The notes beneath the pieces were generated by a model. It made no database searches. It saw only the letters and a program-made list of their open reading frames with translations, and was not told the DNA's origin. Both the position numbers and the translations under genes were made by a program. From the NCBI GenBank assembly GCA_025055975.1, contig JANWWM010000025.1, positions 1-64,000 on the forward strand: a stretch of 64,000 bases of DNA, in the 5' to 3' direction. The stretch's first letter is position 1, and each line of letters opens with the position of its first letter. The stretch comes from Chloroherpetonaceae bacterium (GTDB lineage Bacteria > Bacteroidota > Chlorobiia > Chlorobiales > Thermochlorobacteraceae). Shown in pieces: positions 33,898 through 42,844 of the stretch.

Positions 33898-34484
33898 CTT
33901 TTGTTTTTGAGTCTGCTGATTTCGTCGCGGATTCGCGCCGCTCGCTCGTAATCTTCTTTGGAAATCGCTTCGCTCAATTTTTGATTGAGCTCTTCGAGCT
34001 TCGACATCGGAGAGCGCGATTGGGTTTCTTGTCGGCGCTCCGAGCCAATCCCAAATCCGACCTGTTCGCCGTGTCGGTCATCGACGATGCCCGCTTCGTT
34101 CATCACCTCGTCGGAGACAAAGATGGGCGCGTCGCATCGGACGGCGATGGCGATGGCGTCGCTGGGGCGCGCGTCGATTTCGTGAACCACGCCCGCCATT
34201 TCGCAAACGACCTTCGCGTAGAAGGTCTCGTTTTTCAGCTCGTCTATGACGACTTCCGTCACGTTGATGTTGAACGTTTCGGCGATGTTTCGAACAAGGT
34301 CGTGCGTGAAGGGGCGCGGGGCTTTGATGTTTTCGAGTTTGAGCGCGATGGCTTGCGCTTCAAAGGCTCCGATGATGATGGGCAACTTGCGCTTTCCGCC
34401 GATTTCAAACAAGATGAGCGCGTAGGCGCCGTTGTTTTGCGGGCTGGTTGAAAGACCGAGAATGTCAACTTGAATTTTCTTCAT
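33894..34484 (-). CDS. Bifunctional nuclease (DUF151) with UVR motif
   Basis: A 196-residue protein. Residues 1-130 form the DUF151 bifunctional-nuclease domain (RKLPIIIGAFEAQAIALKLE, RPFTHDL, DARPSDAIAIAVR). The C-terminal ~40 residues form a UvrB/UvrC-interaction motif (LSEAISKEDYERAARIRDEI). The DUF151 prototypes have weak nuclease activity or act in stress responses. The UVR motif hints at interaction with repair or Clp proteins. It opens the minus-strand run of DUF151, FemAB-like, ispD, pyrB, tspO and trkA-like genes. Confidence 0.88.
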   Translation of the reverse strand: MKKIQVDILGLSTSPQNNGAYALILFEIGGKRKLPIIIGAFEAQAIALKLENIKAPRPFTHDLVRNIAETFNINVTEVVIDELKNETFYAKVVCEMAGVVHEIDARPSDAIAIAVRCDAPIFVSDEVMNEAGIVDDRHGEQVGFGIGSERRQETQSRSPMSKLEELNQKLSEAISKEDYERAARIRDEISRLKNKS

Positions 34485-34744
34485 ACCTGTAAATCGAGAG
34501 GACTTGGATATGTCGCAGATTCAAACTTGCGCTTTGTTTCACGTCGTTTCAACGAAAGCGGATTGAAGATAAAGCAAATGAAATAAAAACAAAACGTCTC
34601 GAGCCAGTCGCCCGATTCGCCGTCAGAGGTCGCGGATCGATGACGCTCTGGCGAGGCGCGAACGCCATTGAGAGCGAATCGAGAAAACGCCGTCGTCGCC
34701 GTATCTTCGCCCTTGCGTTTTCAAACGAAAAAACTAACGCCTCA

Positions 34745-36340
34745 ATGAAGATCGTCTCGCCCGTTCTTCTCGTCGGATTTCTGCTCGTCGTGGGCTGTTC
34801 GTCGTCGCGTCAAGTCTCAGGCTCTTTGGCTCGCCGAGATTCGCTTCGAGTTCCCGATTCGCTTCGCGCCGTGGCGGAACGCGATTCCATTGAAGCCATC
34901 AGGCTCAAAGAAGCCGAACTGCGCGAGGCGGCGCGCAAACGCAGAGGCAAAATCGCCGAAGCCAGCCGCCTCTACGACCTTGCGCTGAGCCAAATCAACT
35001 CCTCGCGCGATTCGGCGCGACAATCGCTGCGGCAGGTCTTCGAACTCATCAACGAGCTTGCCGATTCCGACAAGCCCGAAACCGACTCGACCCTCTGCGG
35101 CTTGGCGTTCTACGCGCTTCAAACCTACCACCGCTACATCCAACCGCTCAAAGAGCTCGACAGCGACGACCCCGCGCTCGCCATTCACGAAAGGCTTTTC
35201 GGCAGAGTCGACGAAATCACGGTCGATGAAAGCAAGTTCTTGGGCTTCATTCTGCCGAAGACGACAATTCCCCTCGAGCTCAACGACGACGTCAAAAAAT
35301 TCATCACGTATTTCAGCACGCGGCACAAAGAACATTTCCAGCGCTATTTGAAGCGCGCGGAGTTCTACTTTCCGATGATGGAGCGCATCATCGCCGAAGA
35401 AGGAATGCCGCCCGAAATCATCAACCTCGCCATCGTGGAAAGCGGCGTCAATCCGCTCGCCCACAGCCGCGCCAACGCGCTCGGAATGTGGCAATTCATC
35501 AAGCCGACGGGCAAACTCTACGGACTCGAAGGCAATCAGTGGTTCGATGAACGGCGCAACCTCGAAAAATCGACCCGCGCCTCGATGCGATTTCTGAAAA
35601 ATCTGTATGAAGCCTACGGCGATTGGCATTTGGCGCTGGCTGCCTACAACGGCGGTCCGGGCAAGGTCAATCGCGCCATCAAGCAAGCCAAGTCGAAGGA
35701 CTTTTGGAAGGTGCGCAAATTCTTCCGACGCGAAACGAGAGAATACGTGCCGCGTTTCATCGCCGCCACGATCATCGCCATGAACCCTGAACGCTTCGGC
35801 TTCGAGCCAATCCGCTACAAAGACCCGATTCCGATCGCGAAGTTTCCCGTGCCGCAAGGCGTTTCGCTCGAAACGATCGCGCGCTACTCGCGCATCGCGC
35901 TCGACACCCTCATCATGCTCAACCCCGAACTCATCAAGGGCGTCACGCCGCCCGCTTACGACAACTACCCTCTCGTCGTTCCCATCGATCGTCTCGATGC
36001 CATCGAGATTGGCTTGATACACATTCCCGACGAGGAAAGGCGACATTTCATCGCTTACAAAGCGCGAGGCGGCGAATCCGTCAAGGCGTTGGCGAAGAAA
36101 CACGGCGTTGAGGCGAAATCGCTCTACGCCTTCAATGGCTTGAAAAGTTGGACGCTTCAAAAAGGCGCGGTCTTGATGATCCCCGTCAGCCCCGAAGTCG
36201 CGCGAGAACATTCGTTCACGACGGCGGATTTGAGCGACGACAGCGCGGCGGCGATGCGCTACGGACGGCGATACCGATACGCTCGCGCGAAAACCTACAA
36301 GAAAACGATGGCGTCGGCTTCGCGCAAAGCGAAAAAGTAA
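34745..36340 (+). CDS. mltD: MltD-like membrane-bound lytic murein transglycosylase lipoprotein
   Basis: A 531-residue lipoprotein. The start MKIVSPVLLVGFLLVVGCSSS is a lipobox signal (VVGC) that places it in a membrane facing the periplasm. Residues ~55-130 are helical. An SLT domain follows with the catalytic Glu232 (AIVESGVNPLA), WQFIKPTGKLYG and AYNGGPGKVNRA. Two LysM-like segments follow (about 375-425 and 435-480), which bind peptidoglycan. The C-terminus is Arg/Lys-rich. It cleaves peptidoglycan glycan strands by non-hydrolytic lysis. It is divergent from the DUF151 gene. Confidence 0.92.
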   Translation: MKIVSPVLLVGFLLVVGCSSSRQVSGSLARRDSLRVPDSLRAVAERDSIEAIRLKEAELREAARKRRGKIAEASRLYDLALSQINSSRDSARQSLRQVFELINELADSDKPETDSTLCGLAFYALQTYHRYIQPLKELDSDDPALAIHERLFGRVDEITVDESKFLGFILPKTTIPLELNDDVKKFITYFSTRHKEHFQRYLKRAEFYFPMMERIIAEEGMPPEIINLAIVESGVNPLAHSRANALGMWQFIKPTGKLYGLEGNQWFDERRNLEKSTRASMRFLKNLYEAYGDWHLALAAYNGGPGKVNRAIKQAKSKDFWKVRKFFRRETREYVPRFIAATIIAMNPERFGFEPIRYKDPIPIAKFPVPQGVSLETIARYSRIALDTLIMLNPELIKGVTPPAYDNYPLVVPIDRLDAIEIGLIHIPDEERRHFIAYKARGGESVKALAKKHGVEAKSLYAFNGLKSWTLQKGAVLMIPVSPEVAREHSFTTADLSDDSAAAMRYGRRYRYARAKTYKKTMASASRKAKK

Positions 36341-36358
36341 ATCGCCCGTCAAACGCGG

Positions 36359-37084
36359 TCAGAGCGGCTTTTTCAAATACCTCGCCACCACGTTCGCGGG
36401 CTTGTTGAGAAGCAAGTTCGCGGCTCTATCAAGAACTCTCCACAGCGGAAACGGGAGATATTGAAGCGCGACGTAGGTTCGCAGAAAAAGAAGCGCCTTG
36501 TTGTTGAACGCCCACCACTCGACTTTTTCCAAATCGCTTCCGCGACAAAGGTTCAAAAGCCGACGCTCGTCAAACGAGTGCAGATGCGCGTTGACGGGCG
36601 TGAGTTGATGACAATGCACGCACAATTCGTAGCGGATTTTTTCCTTGTAGGGCGTTGAAACGATGAGCGCGCCGCCCTTCTTGACGACGCGAAAAAGCGA
36701 TTGAGCGAAGGCTTCGGGATTCGGCACGTGCTCGATGACTTCGGAGGCGATGACGCAATCAAACGATTCGTCTTCAAAAGGCAAGTTGAATCCGTCGCCC
36801 ACCACGCCCGCATGATTCGCAAACGGATAGCGCGCCAAGGCTTTCTCCACGTTCTTCGGCGCGATGTCCATCGAGCAAACCGAAACGCCTTTGGGGCAAA
36901 GCGCCGCCGCCACCCACGCTCGCCCGCAACCCACGTCCAAAACGGACTTTGCGTTTTTGGGAACTTTCGAGAGAATCCACTCCGCGAGTCGTCGCTCGCT
37001 ATGCGCCACGACGGGCGGGCGTTCCTCGAAGTAATCGAACCGCTCCGCGTCGATGGCGTAGTGCTTTTGATAATCGAAGGTCAT
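36359..37084 (-). CDS. Class I SAM-dependent methyltransferase
   Basis: A 241-residue protein with SAM motif I VLDVGCGRAWVAAALC, motif II around VVGDGFNLPFEDESFDCVIASEVIEH and motif III in VVKKGGALIVSTP. The conserved CVHCHQLTPVNAHLHSF stretch is Cys/His-rich and typical of a subgroup of ubiquinone/menaquinone-type methyltransferases. Its ATG overlaps the hemA stop (ATGA), so it is translationally coupled to tetrapyrrole synthesis. A link to heme or bacteriochlorophyll modification is inference. Substrate unknown. Confidence 0.85.
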   Translation of the reverse strand: MTFDYQKHYAIDAERFDYFEERPPVVAHSERRLAEWILSKVPKNAKSVLDVGCGRAWVAAALCPKGVSVCSMDIAPKNVEKALARYPFANHAGVVGDGFNLPFEDESFDCVIASEVIEHVPNPEAFAQSLFRVVKKGGALIVSTPYKEKIRYELCVHCHQLTPVNAHLHSFDERRLLNLCRGSDLEKVEWWAFNNKALLFLRTYVALQYLPFPLWRVLDRAANLLLNKPANVVARYLKKPL

Positions 37085-38388
37085 TTCTCGGCGTTGCGTT
37101 CGTCGAGCGCGAAGAGCTCGCGCAGCAGAGCGAGCTTGCTTTCCAAACTCTCGTCGGTCGGCGCGGGCGATTTGAGGCTTTTGATGGGAAGATGCAGAAA
37201 CTTTCCGACGAGCCGATCGGCGAGTTGCTCGAGGCGTTTGTATTCCGCGTCGCTGACTTTGGGTTTGAGCCGCGCCAGCTCCGAGGCTTTGATGGCTTCG
37301 AGTTTTTCTTGCAGGGCGCGAATGGTTGGAGCAAGTTGCAAACTCGCTTGCCATTGCTCAAACGCGATGAGTCCCTCGACGATGATGCGCTCGACCTTTG
37401 GCAGTTCGGCTTTTCGCGCTTCGAGGTTTTTTTGAACGATGCCTTGCAGGTCGTCGATGTCTTTGAGGAAGACGTTGTAGAGCGACGCGGATTTCGGGTC
37501 GATGTTGCGCGGCACGCCCAAGTCCAGAAGGAGCGTCGGAGCGCCGCGTCGCCGCTGCATCGCGCGCTCGATGTCGGCGACGGAAAGAATTTCGCCGATT
37601 GCGCCAACGGCGGCGATGACGATGTCGAACTCGTGCAGGCGTTCTTTGAAATAATCAAAGGTCAGCACGTTGCTCGTGCCGAGTTCGCTGGCGAGGGCTT
37701 CGGCTTTGGCGAGCGTGCGGTTCGTGATGGAAATGCGTCGAGCGTTTTTCTCGATCAAATGTTTGGCGGCAAGCTCGGCGGTTTCGCCCGCGCCGACGAG
37801 CAAGACGTGTTTTTCGGAAAGGTCGGAAAAGATTTTGCGCGCCAGCTCGACGGCGGCGTAACTGACGGAAATCGCGCCTTCGCTGAATCGCGTTTCGCTT
37901 TTGACGCGCTTGGCGACGTTGAAGGCGTCGTGCGCCAATCGGTTGAGAATGGTTTTCGTCGCGCCTGCTTCCGCCGCCAAGCGATAAGCGTCTTTGACTT
38001 GTCCCAAAATTTGCGCCTCGCCCAAAATCATCGAATCCGCCGCGCAAGCGACCGAGAAGAAATGCTTGACCGCCCCGCACGCGAAAGCGCGAAAGAAATG
38101 CTCGCGCCGAACTTCCTTCGTCATCGCTCGCCGCGAAACGAGAAAATCAATGAGATACTCCGCCGTAACTTCGGGGCGTTTCGGCACGGCGTATAGCTCG
38201 GTGCGATTGCACGTGGAAATCAACATCGCTTCCGACAACAGCCCGTCGCAAAGCTCCTCGAGCAAACGTTTGGTTTCCCTTTCGTCGAACGCGAAACGTT
38301 CTCGCAACTCGATTGGGGCGGTTTTGTGCGTGATGCCGACGGCGAGCAATTGCGTCGCTTCGCCTTGAGCGTGATTAGCGCGAATCAT
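37081..38388 (-). CDS. hemA: Glutamyl-tRNA reductase
   Basis: A 435-residue enzyme that reduces glutamyl-tRNA to glutamate-1-semialdehyde, the first committed step of tetrapyrrole synthesis by the C5 pathway. The catalytic Cys60 is in LISTCNRTEL. Other motifs are SMILGEAQILGQVKDAY, HVLLVGAGETAELAAKHL for NADPH, and LLLDLGVPRNID. It supplies ALA for heme and bacteriochlorophyll. The gene follows the DUF2283 gene after 15 bp. It is followed by the methyltransferase. Confidence 0.97.
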   Translation of the reverse strand: MIRANHAQGEATQLLAVGITHKTAPIELRERFAFDERETKRLLEELCDGLLSEAMLISTCNRTELYAVPKRPEVTAEYLIDFLVSRRAMTKEVRREHFFRAFACGAVKHFFSVACAADSMILGEAQILGQVKDAYRLAAEAGATKTILNRLAHDAFNVAKRVKSETRFSEGAISVSYAAVELARKIFSDLSEKHVLLVGAGETAELAAKHLIEKNARRISITNRTLAKAEALASELGTSNVLTFDYFKERLHEFDIVIAAVGAIGEILSVADIERAMQRRRGAPTLLLDLGVPRNIDPKSASLYNVFLKDIDDLQGIVQKNLEARKAELPKVERIIVEGLIAFEQWQASLQLAPTIRALQEKLEAIKASELARLKPKVSDAEYKRLEQLADRLVGKFLHLPIKSLKSPAPTDESLESKLALLRELFALDERNAEK

Positions 38389-38403
38389 GCTTCTTTGGAT
38401 AAA

Positions 38404-38622
38404 TCAATCGTGAAGCGTTTGCGCGGCGCGCGCTTTAACGCCTAAAATCGCAATGCCGATAAGTTCCTTCGTGCCTTCCTTGTATCTCAAAATCACGCCG
38501 TCGCCAACGTCAAGTCCAACGCCCGCCTGCGGCTCGCCGACGCTGACATACAGCGCGTCCGCTTCCTCGTCGTAGTCCCAGTTCAAATTTTCTCGCTTCA
38601 ACGCGATTTTCAACGCTTCCAT
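38404..38622 (-). CDS. DUF2283 protein (possible antitoxin-like partner)
   Basis: A 72-residue protein with the DUF2283 signature YDEEADALYVSVGEPQAG and an aliphatic-rich beta pattern. The start MEALKIALKRENL is within the tail of the upstream nuclease-like gene, overlapping it by 13 bp. DUF2283 genes are often paired with small nuclease-like genes and resemble antitoxins in context, but function is unproven. It is intact here although its partner appears frameshifted. Confidence 0.8.
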   Translation of the reverse strand: MEALKIALKRENLNWDYDEEADALYVSVGEPQAGVGLDVGDGVILRYKEGTKELIGIAILGVKARAAQTLHD

Positions 38623-38887
38623 ATCGTTCTTCTGCGTTTGGAAAGTTTTTCCGCAAAATACGCCGTGATGACAAACCCGTCGTTTTGATTGACCTCGCGG
38701 CATACGACGACCTGATGTTTGTCGCCGCCATCAGCGTTCCGAAATCGCCTTGCTGAATCAAGGTCGGATTGGCGATGGTTTCGACGACTTTTTCTCTTTC
38801 GCCCGTCAATTCGGGATGTCGCTTCGTGACGTGCTCCCAACGCTCGTCGGTCAATCGAATTGGAACGCCGTCGATGGAGCGCGTCAT
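38610..38887 (-). pseudogene. Frameshifted PBECR/RelE-like nuclease-family gene
   Basis: The first segment (from ATG 38887) reads VPIRLTDERWEHVTKRHPEL, then ANPTLIQQGDFGTLMAAT, then loses homology. The second segment, in another frame from about 38711 to 38610, reads KHQVVVCREVNQNDGFVITAYF and ends AEKLSKRRRTIWKR. The two together match a known bacterial family (RLTDERWxHITxRHPEL with DGFIVTAYFT...RRxTLWKR), usually intact and followed by DUF2283. The shift occurs near 38708-38715 (GCGACAAAC) as a single -1 change, possibly with a small deletion. It is either a true pseudogene or an assembly error. Its ATG overlaps the ccsA-like stop. Confidence 0.75.
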
Positions 38888-39699
38888 TGCGAATGAAAGC
38901 GCGACGAAAAAAAGTTCAAAACCGTCATCGAAAGAAAAGCGAACAGAAATCCCGAAATGAGCATCACCGCCATTCGCTTGCCGCGCAGCGCGAGTCGATT
39001 GCGAAACAGCAATCCCGCGCCATAAACCGCCCACACGACGATCGTGCCGATGAGTTTGAAATCCACGAGCGAGATGTTCGAGTTCGGAATCCAAATCGCG
39101 CCCGCCACGAAAGCGACCGTGAGAAAAAAGAACCCGAAGAGCACCGCGTTGTAACTCATCTTCTCGAAGAGTTCCAGATTCGGCAAGCGCTCGAACAAAA
39201 TCCCAAATTGATTCGTCTGAATTTGCTTCAAAAGCATCAAATAGAGCAGGCTGTAAACGCCCGCTATCGCCATCGCGCCATAGCCCAACAACGCCGAAAC
39301 CACGTGCAACGCCAAAATCGGATTTTTCAAATTCTCGTTGCTCGGCGGCGCGTCTTCGATGAACCACGACGAAACGAGCTGAAACGTCAGCGCAACCGAA
39401 AGCGCGAAAAAGCCCGTCTCCGTTACGCCCGTCGAGAGTTCAATGAAAACATAGGCGACGAGAAGCGTGAAGGCGATGGTCGACATCAATTGAAAAACCG
39501 ACGCGATGGGAGGGTATCCGCTCTGCGCGACGAGCAGGTGAAGATAGACGAGATGAACGATCGCCGTCAGGAACAAAAGCGGTCGCTTCATCGCCGACGC
39601 CCACTCCATCTTCCAAAAGAAGTCCGCGCCGTATGCCGTCGTCGCGCCAATGTAGGCGAGCGGCGTCGCAAGGGAAAAGATGCGAAGCGTTACGTCCAT
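38884..39699 (-). CDS. CcsA/HemX-family cytochrome c assembly-type membrane protein
   Basis: A 271-residue protein with about eight membrane helices. Sequence HVVSALLGYGAMAIAGVYSLLYLML matches the CcsA/HemX core. The tryptophan-rich heme-binding WWD motif of true CcsA is degenerate (AGAIWIPNSNISLVDFKLIGTIVVW). This suggests a HemX-like role affecting GluTR rather than heme delivery, though it may still support cytochrome c maturation. It precedes hemA on the same strand, as in other Chlorobiota, but with two intervening small genes. It is divergent from aroC. Confidence 0.85.
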   Translation of the reverse strand: MDVTLRIFSLATPLAYIGATTAYGADFFWKMEWASAMKRPLLFLTAIVHLVYLHLLVAQSGYPPIASVFQLMSTIAFTLLVAYVFIELSTGVTETGFFALSVALTFQLVSSWFIEDAPPSNENLKNPILALHVVSALLGYGAMAIAGVYSLLYLMLLKQIQTNQFGILFERLPNLELFEKMSYNAVLFGFFFLTVAFVAGAIWIPNSNISLVDFKLIGTIVVWAVYGAGLLFRNRLALRGKRMAVMLISGFLFAFLSMTVLNFFSSRFHSQ

Positions 39700-39798
39700 T
39701 TCACTACTCCAAGCCGCCGAATTTACGAAACGAAATCGAAGAAGATTTGCGAAATCGTTGGCTTCTTCGTTCCTTTCGCTTCAAACGATTTTCGAGCG

Positions 39799-40992
39799 AT
39801 GTTTCGATACTTCACCGCAGGCGAATCGCACGGGCGCGCCCTTTGCGCCGTCATTGACGGAATGCCCGCAGGCGTGCCGCTCTCGCCCGACGTCATCGAC
39901 GCGCATCTGGCTCGTCGGCAACAAGGCTACGGACGCGGCAACCGAATGAAAATCGAAGCCGACAAGGTCGACATCTTGAGCGGAGTGCGCTTCGGCAAAA
40001 CCATCGGCTCGCCAATTTCGCTTCTAATCGAAAACCGCGATTGGAAAAATTGGACGGAGAAGATGAGCCAGTTCGAAGACAAATCCGAGTCCGTCAAAAA
40101 AATTCATGTGCCGCGTCCTGGGCATGCCGATTTCGCGGGACGGGTGAAATACGGCTTCGATGACATTCGCCCCGTGATTGAACGCTCGTCGGCGCGAGAG
40201 ACGGCGGCGCGCGTGGCGGCTTGTTCCGTCGCTCGTCAGTTTCTCAAAACGCTCGGCGTGGAAATCGGCTCGTATCTTTCCGCCATCGGTCAAGCCATCG
40301 AGCCTGAACGCGACTCTTACGCCGACCTAATCGCCGAAGGCGCGGAAGCCCTTGCGAAACGCGCCGACGCTTCCCCTACGCGAATGATTCACGAGGAAAC
40401 CGAAGCGAAAGCCATCGCTTTGATTGACGAGGCGAAACGACGCGGCGACACGCTCGGCGGCGTGATTGAAGTCTTTGTTACGGGCTTGCCCATCGGACTT
40501 GGCTCTTACGCGCAACACGACCGCAAACTCGACGCGCAACTTGCCGCCGCCATCGTCTCCATTCAAGCCGTCAAGGGCGTGGAAATCGGAACCGCGTTCC
40601 GAAACGCGACGCGATTCGGCTCGGAAGTCCACGACGAACTCTTTATGGGCGACGACGGCAAGCCCTATCGCAAGACCAATCGCGCCGGCGGCATCGAGGG
40701 CGGAATGACCAACGGCGAATTCGTGCATCTGCGCGTGGCGATGAAGCCCATCTCGACGTTGATGAACCCGCTGCGCTCCGTCAATTTGGACTCGATGCGG
40801 GAAGAACTTTCGCACATTGAGCGTTCCGACGCGTGCGCCGCGCCCGCTTGCGCCATCGTCGCCGAATCCGTCATCGCGCCCGTTTTGATGAACGCCATCT
40901 TGGAAAAATTCGGCGGCGACAGTTTGGACGAAATTCAAGCGCGAATCGCCGACTACGACGCGCGATGCAACAAAGCGCTGGCGAAGCGATAA
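39799..40992 (+). CDS. aroC: Chorismate synthase
   Basis: A 397-residue enzyme that converts EPSP to chorismate with reduced FMN, the last step of the shikimate pathway. Signatures are [73 protein letters not shown]-like (here [11 protein letters not shown]) and [18 protein letters not shown]. It starts the plus-strand run aroC, DUF2064, guaD and rdgB. The longer upstream open frame is not coding. Confidence 0.97.
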   Translation: [397 protein letters not shown]

Positions 40993-41031
40993 TGCGCTCG
41001 CTCGAAAACATAAACTTCAAACGATTCGCTC

Positions 41032-41742
41032 GTGTCCGCCGCGCTCATCGTGTTTTTCAAGGCTCCCGAAGTTGGCAAGGTCAAAACGCGCCTCTTGCCC
41101 GCGCTCTCGCCCGACGACGCGACGCGCCTGTGCGCGTGCTTCATTGAGGACACGTTCGAGAAAGCGTCATCGTTGCCCGTTCAAGTTTTGGGCTTCGTGG
41201 CGGGAACGCTCGACGAAGAATCCGAACTCGCGCGATTCCTGGCGCGAAAAAACGTCCGCCTCGAAAGGCAAGTTGGAAACGACTTGGGCGAGCGCTTGTC
41301 AAACGCTTTTCGCGCCTGTTTCGAGCGTGGCTTTGCGCGCGTTTGCGTCGTTGGAACGGATTCGCCCGATTTGCCGCTTGCCATCGTTGAACGCGCTTTT
41401 GAAACGCTCGCCGATGAACGCCCGACGCTCGTCATCGCGGGCGCAAGCGACGGCGGCTACGTGCTACTCGGAATGAATCGCTATTTTCCCGAAGCGTTCC
41501 AAAACGTGCCATATAGTTCGAGCCAGACCTACGAGGCGACTCTCGCGCAACTTCGCGCGACGTGCGCCAACGTCGTCGAGCTCGAAACGTGGCACGACAT
41601 CGACGAGCCGCAAGACCTTGAACGCCTCTTGAACTCGCCGTTTCCGAACGTCGCCCCAAAGTCGATCGACTTTTTGAAGCGGCTCTCAATGTCGGGGCGA
41701 ATCGGCGCGAGCGAATCAACCAAACGTGTTCAAAACCAATGA
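41032..41742 (+). CDS. DUF2064 (TIGR04282) glycosyltransferase-like protein
   Basis: A 236-residue protein with a GTG start. The family signature is visible in FFKAPEVGKVKTRLLPAL, WGTDSPDLPLA-like (here VVGTDSPDLPL) and ASDGGYVLLGM. Members resemble GT-A nucleotidyl/glycosyltransferases and some are linked to arsenosugar synthesis; no arsenic genes occur here. It starts 39 bp after aroC and its stop overlaps the next start (ATGA). Function in this organism is unknown. Confidence 0.8.
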   Translation: MSAALIVFFKAPEVGKVKTRLLPALSPDDATRLCACFIEDTFEKASSLPVQVLGFVAGTLDEESELARFLARKNVRLERQVGNDLGERLSNAFRACFERGFARVCVVGTDSPDLPLAIVERAFETLADERPTLVIAGASDGGYVLLGMNRYFPEAFQNVPYSSSQTYEATLAQLRATCANVVELETWHDIDEPQDLERLLNSPFPNVAPKSIDFLKRLSMSGRIGASESTKRVQNQ

Positions 41743-42209
41743 CCCACGAAGCCTTGATGCGCGAGGCGATTCGGTTGTCGCGTCAAAACGTGGCGAGCGG
41801 CGAGGGCGGACCTTTCGCCGCCATCGTCGCCCGAAACGGAGAGATTCTCGCCGTTGGAACCAATCAAGTAACGTCGCTCAACGACCCAACCGCGCACGCC
41901 GAAATCGTCGCCATTCGCAACGCTTGTCGGATTCTCAATGCGTTTGAGCTGAAAGGGTGCGACCTTTACGCGACCTGCGAGCCGTGCCCAATGTGCCTTG
42001 GCGCGATTTATTGGGCGCGCCTCGACCGCGTCTTTTTCGCCAACACGCGCCACGACGCGGCGAGCATCGGTTTCGACGACGCTTTCATCTACGACGAAAT
42101 TTCGCTCGCTGTCTCGGCGCGAAAAATTCCGATGACCTCGCTCCTGCGCGACGAAGCCCTTGCCGCCTTCCGCGATTGGCAACGTTCAACCACGAAAAAG
42201 CCCTATTGA
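41739..42209 (+). CDS. guaD: Guanine deaminase-like nucleoside deaminase
   Basis: A 156-residue cytidine-deaminase-fold enzyme. Zinc ligands are in TAHAEIVAIR (His and catalytic Glu) and ATCEPCPMCLGAIYW (two Cys). The stretch RLDRVFFANTRHDAASIGFDDAFIYDEI is characteristic of guanine deaminase (GuaD) rather than tRNA-specific TadA, which converts guanine to xanthine. It overlaps its neighbours on both sides by a few bases, forming a tight cassette with rdgB. The alternative, TadA, is less likely. Confidence 0.8.
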   Translation: MTHEALMREAIRLSRQNVASGEGGPFAAIVARNGEILAVGTNQVTSLNDPTAHAEIVAIRNACRILNAFELKGCDLYATCEPCPMCLGAIYWARLDRVFFANTRHDAASIGFDDAFIYDEISLAVSARKIPMTSLLRDEALAAFRDWQRSTTKKPY

Positions 42210-42844
42210 TGAGCCACGTCGCTCTCGTTTTAGCCACGCGCAACCGCGACAAAATCAAGGAAATCGAGCGCGCTTTGCGAGAATTGCCAAGCGTTCAATT
42301 GCTCTCGCTCGACGATTTGCCCGACATGCCCGACGTGGAAGAGGACGCGCCAACCCTCGAAGGAAACGCGCTCAAAAAGGCGCGCGAGGTTCGTCGCTTC
42401 GCCGCGTCGCGTTTTCCGCAAGCGCTGGCGCTCGCCGACGACACGGGGCTTGAAGTCGAGGCGCTCGGCGGCGCGCCCGGCGTTTATTCGGCGCGCTACG
42501 CGCAATCGGAACTCGGACGAAAACCCACCTACGCCGAAAACGTCGCCAAACTTCTGCGCAACCTGCGCGGCGAAACCAACCGAAAAGCAAGATTCCGAAC
42601 CGTCATCGCGCTGGTCGGACGCTGGAACGATTCCGACATCGAGACCGTCTTCGAAGGCGTCGCGGAAGGCGAGATTCTCGCCGAACCGCGCGGCGAGGGC
42701 GGATTCGGATACGACCCCGTCTTCTTCTCGCTTGAAGCGAAAAAAACGTTCGCCGAACTCTCGCTCGACGAAAAAAACGCCATCAGTCATCGCGGAAAAG
42801 CCTTGAAAGCCGTCGCCGCGTTTCTGCGACGACTCTGCGCCTAA
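42209..42844 (+). CDS. rdgB: RdgB/HAM1 XTP/dITP pyrophosphatase
   Basis: A 211-residue enzyme that hydrolyses non-canonical purine triphosphates (XTP, ITP, dITP) to keep them out of nucleic acids. Motifs are ALVLATRNRDKIKEIERAL, NALKKAREV, ALADDTGLEVEALGGAPGVYSARYA, GEGGFGYDPVFF and KNAISHRGKAL. The ATG shares its A with the guaD stop codon, so translation is coupled. Pairing with GuaD is biologically sensible because both handle deaminated purines. Confidence 0.93.
   Translation: MSHVALVLATRNRDKIKEIERALRELPSVQLLSLDDLPDMPDVEEDAPTLEGNALKKAREVRRFAASRFPQALALADDTGLEVEALGGAPGVYSARYAQSELGRKPTYAENVAKLLRNLRGETNRKARFRTVIALVGRWNDSDIETVFEGVAEGEILAEPRGEGGFGYDPVFFSLEAKKTFAELSLDEKNAISHRGKALKAVAAFLRRLCA

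Noticed and set aside
34817-36352. A 511-codon minus-strand open frame opposite the MltD-like gene
   Set aside because: The sense strand carries an SLT catalytic Glu and a lipobox, so this is a shadow.
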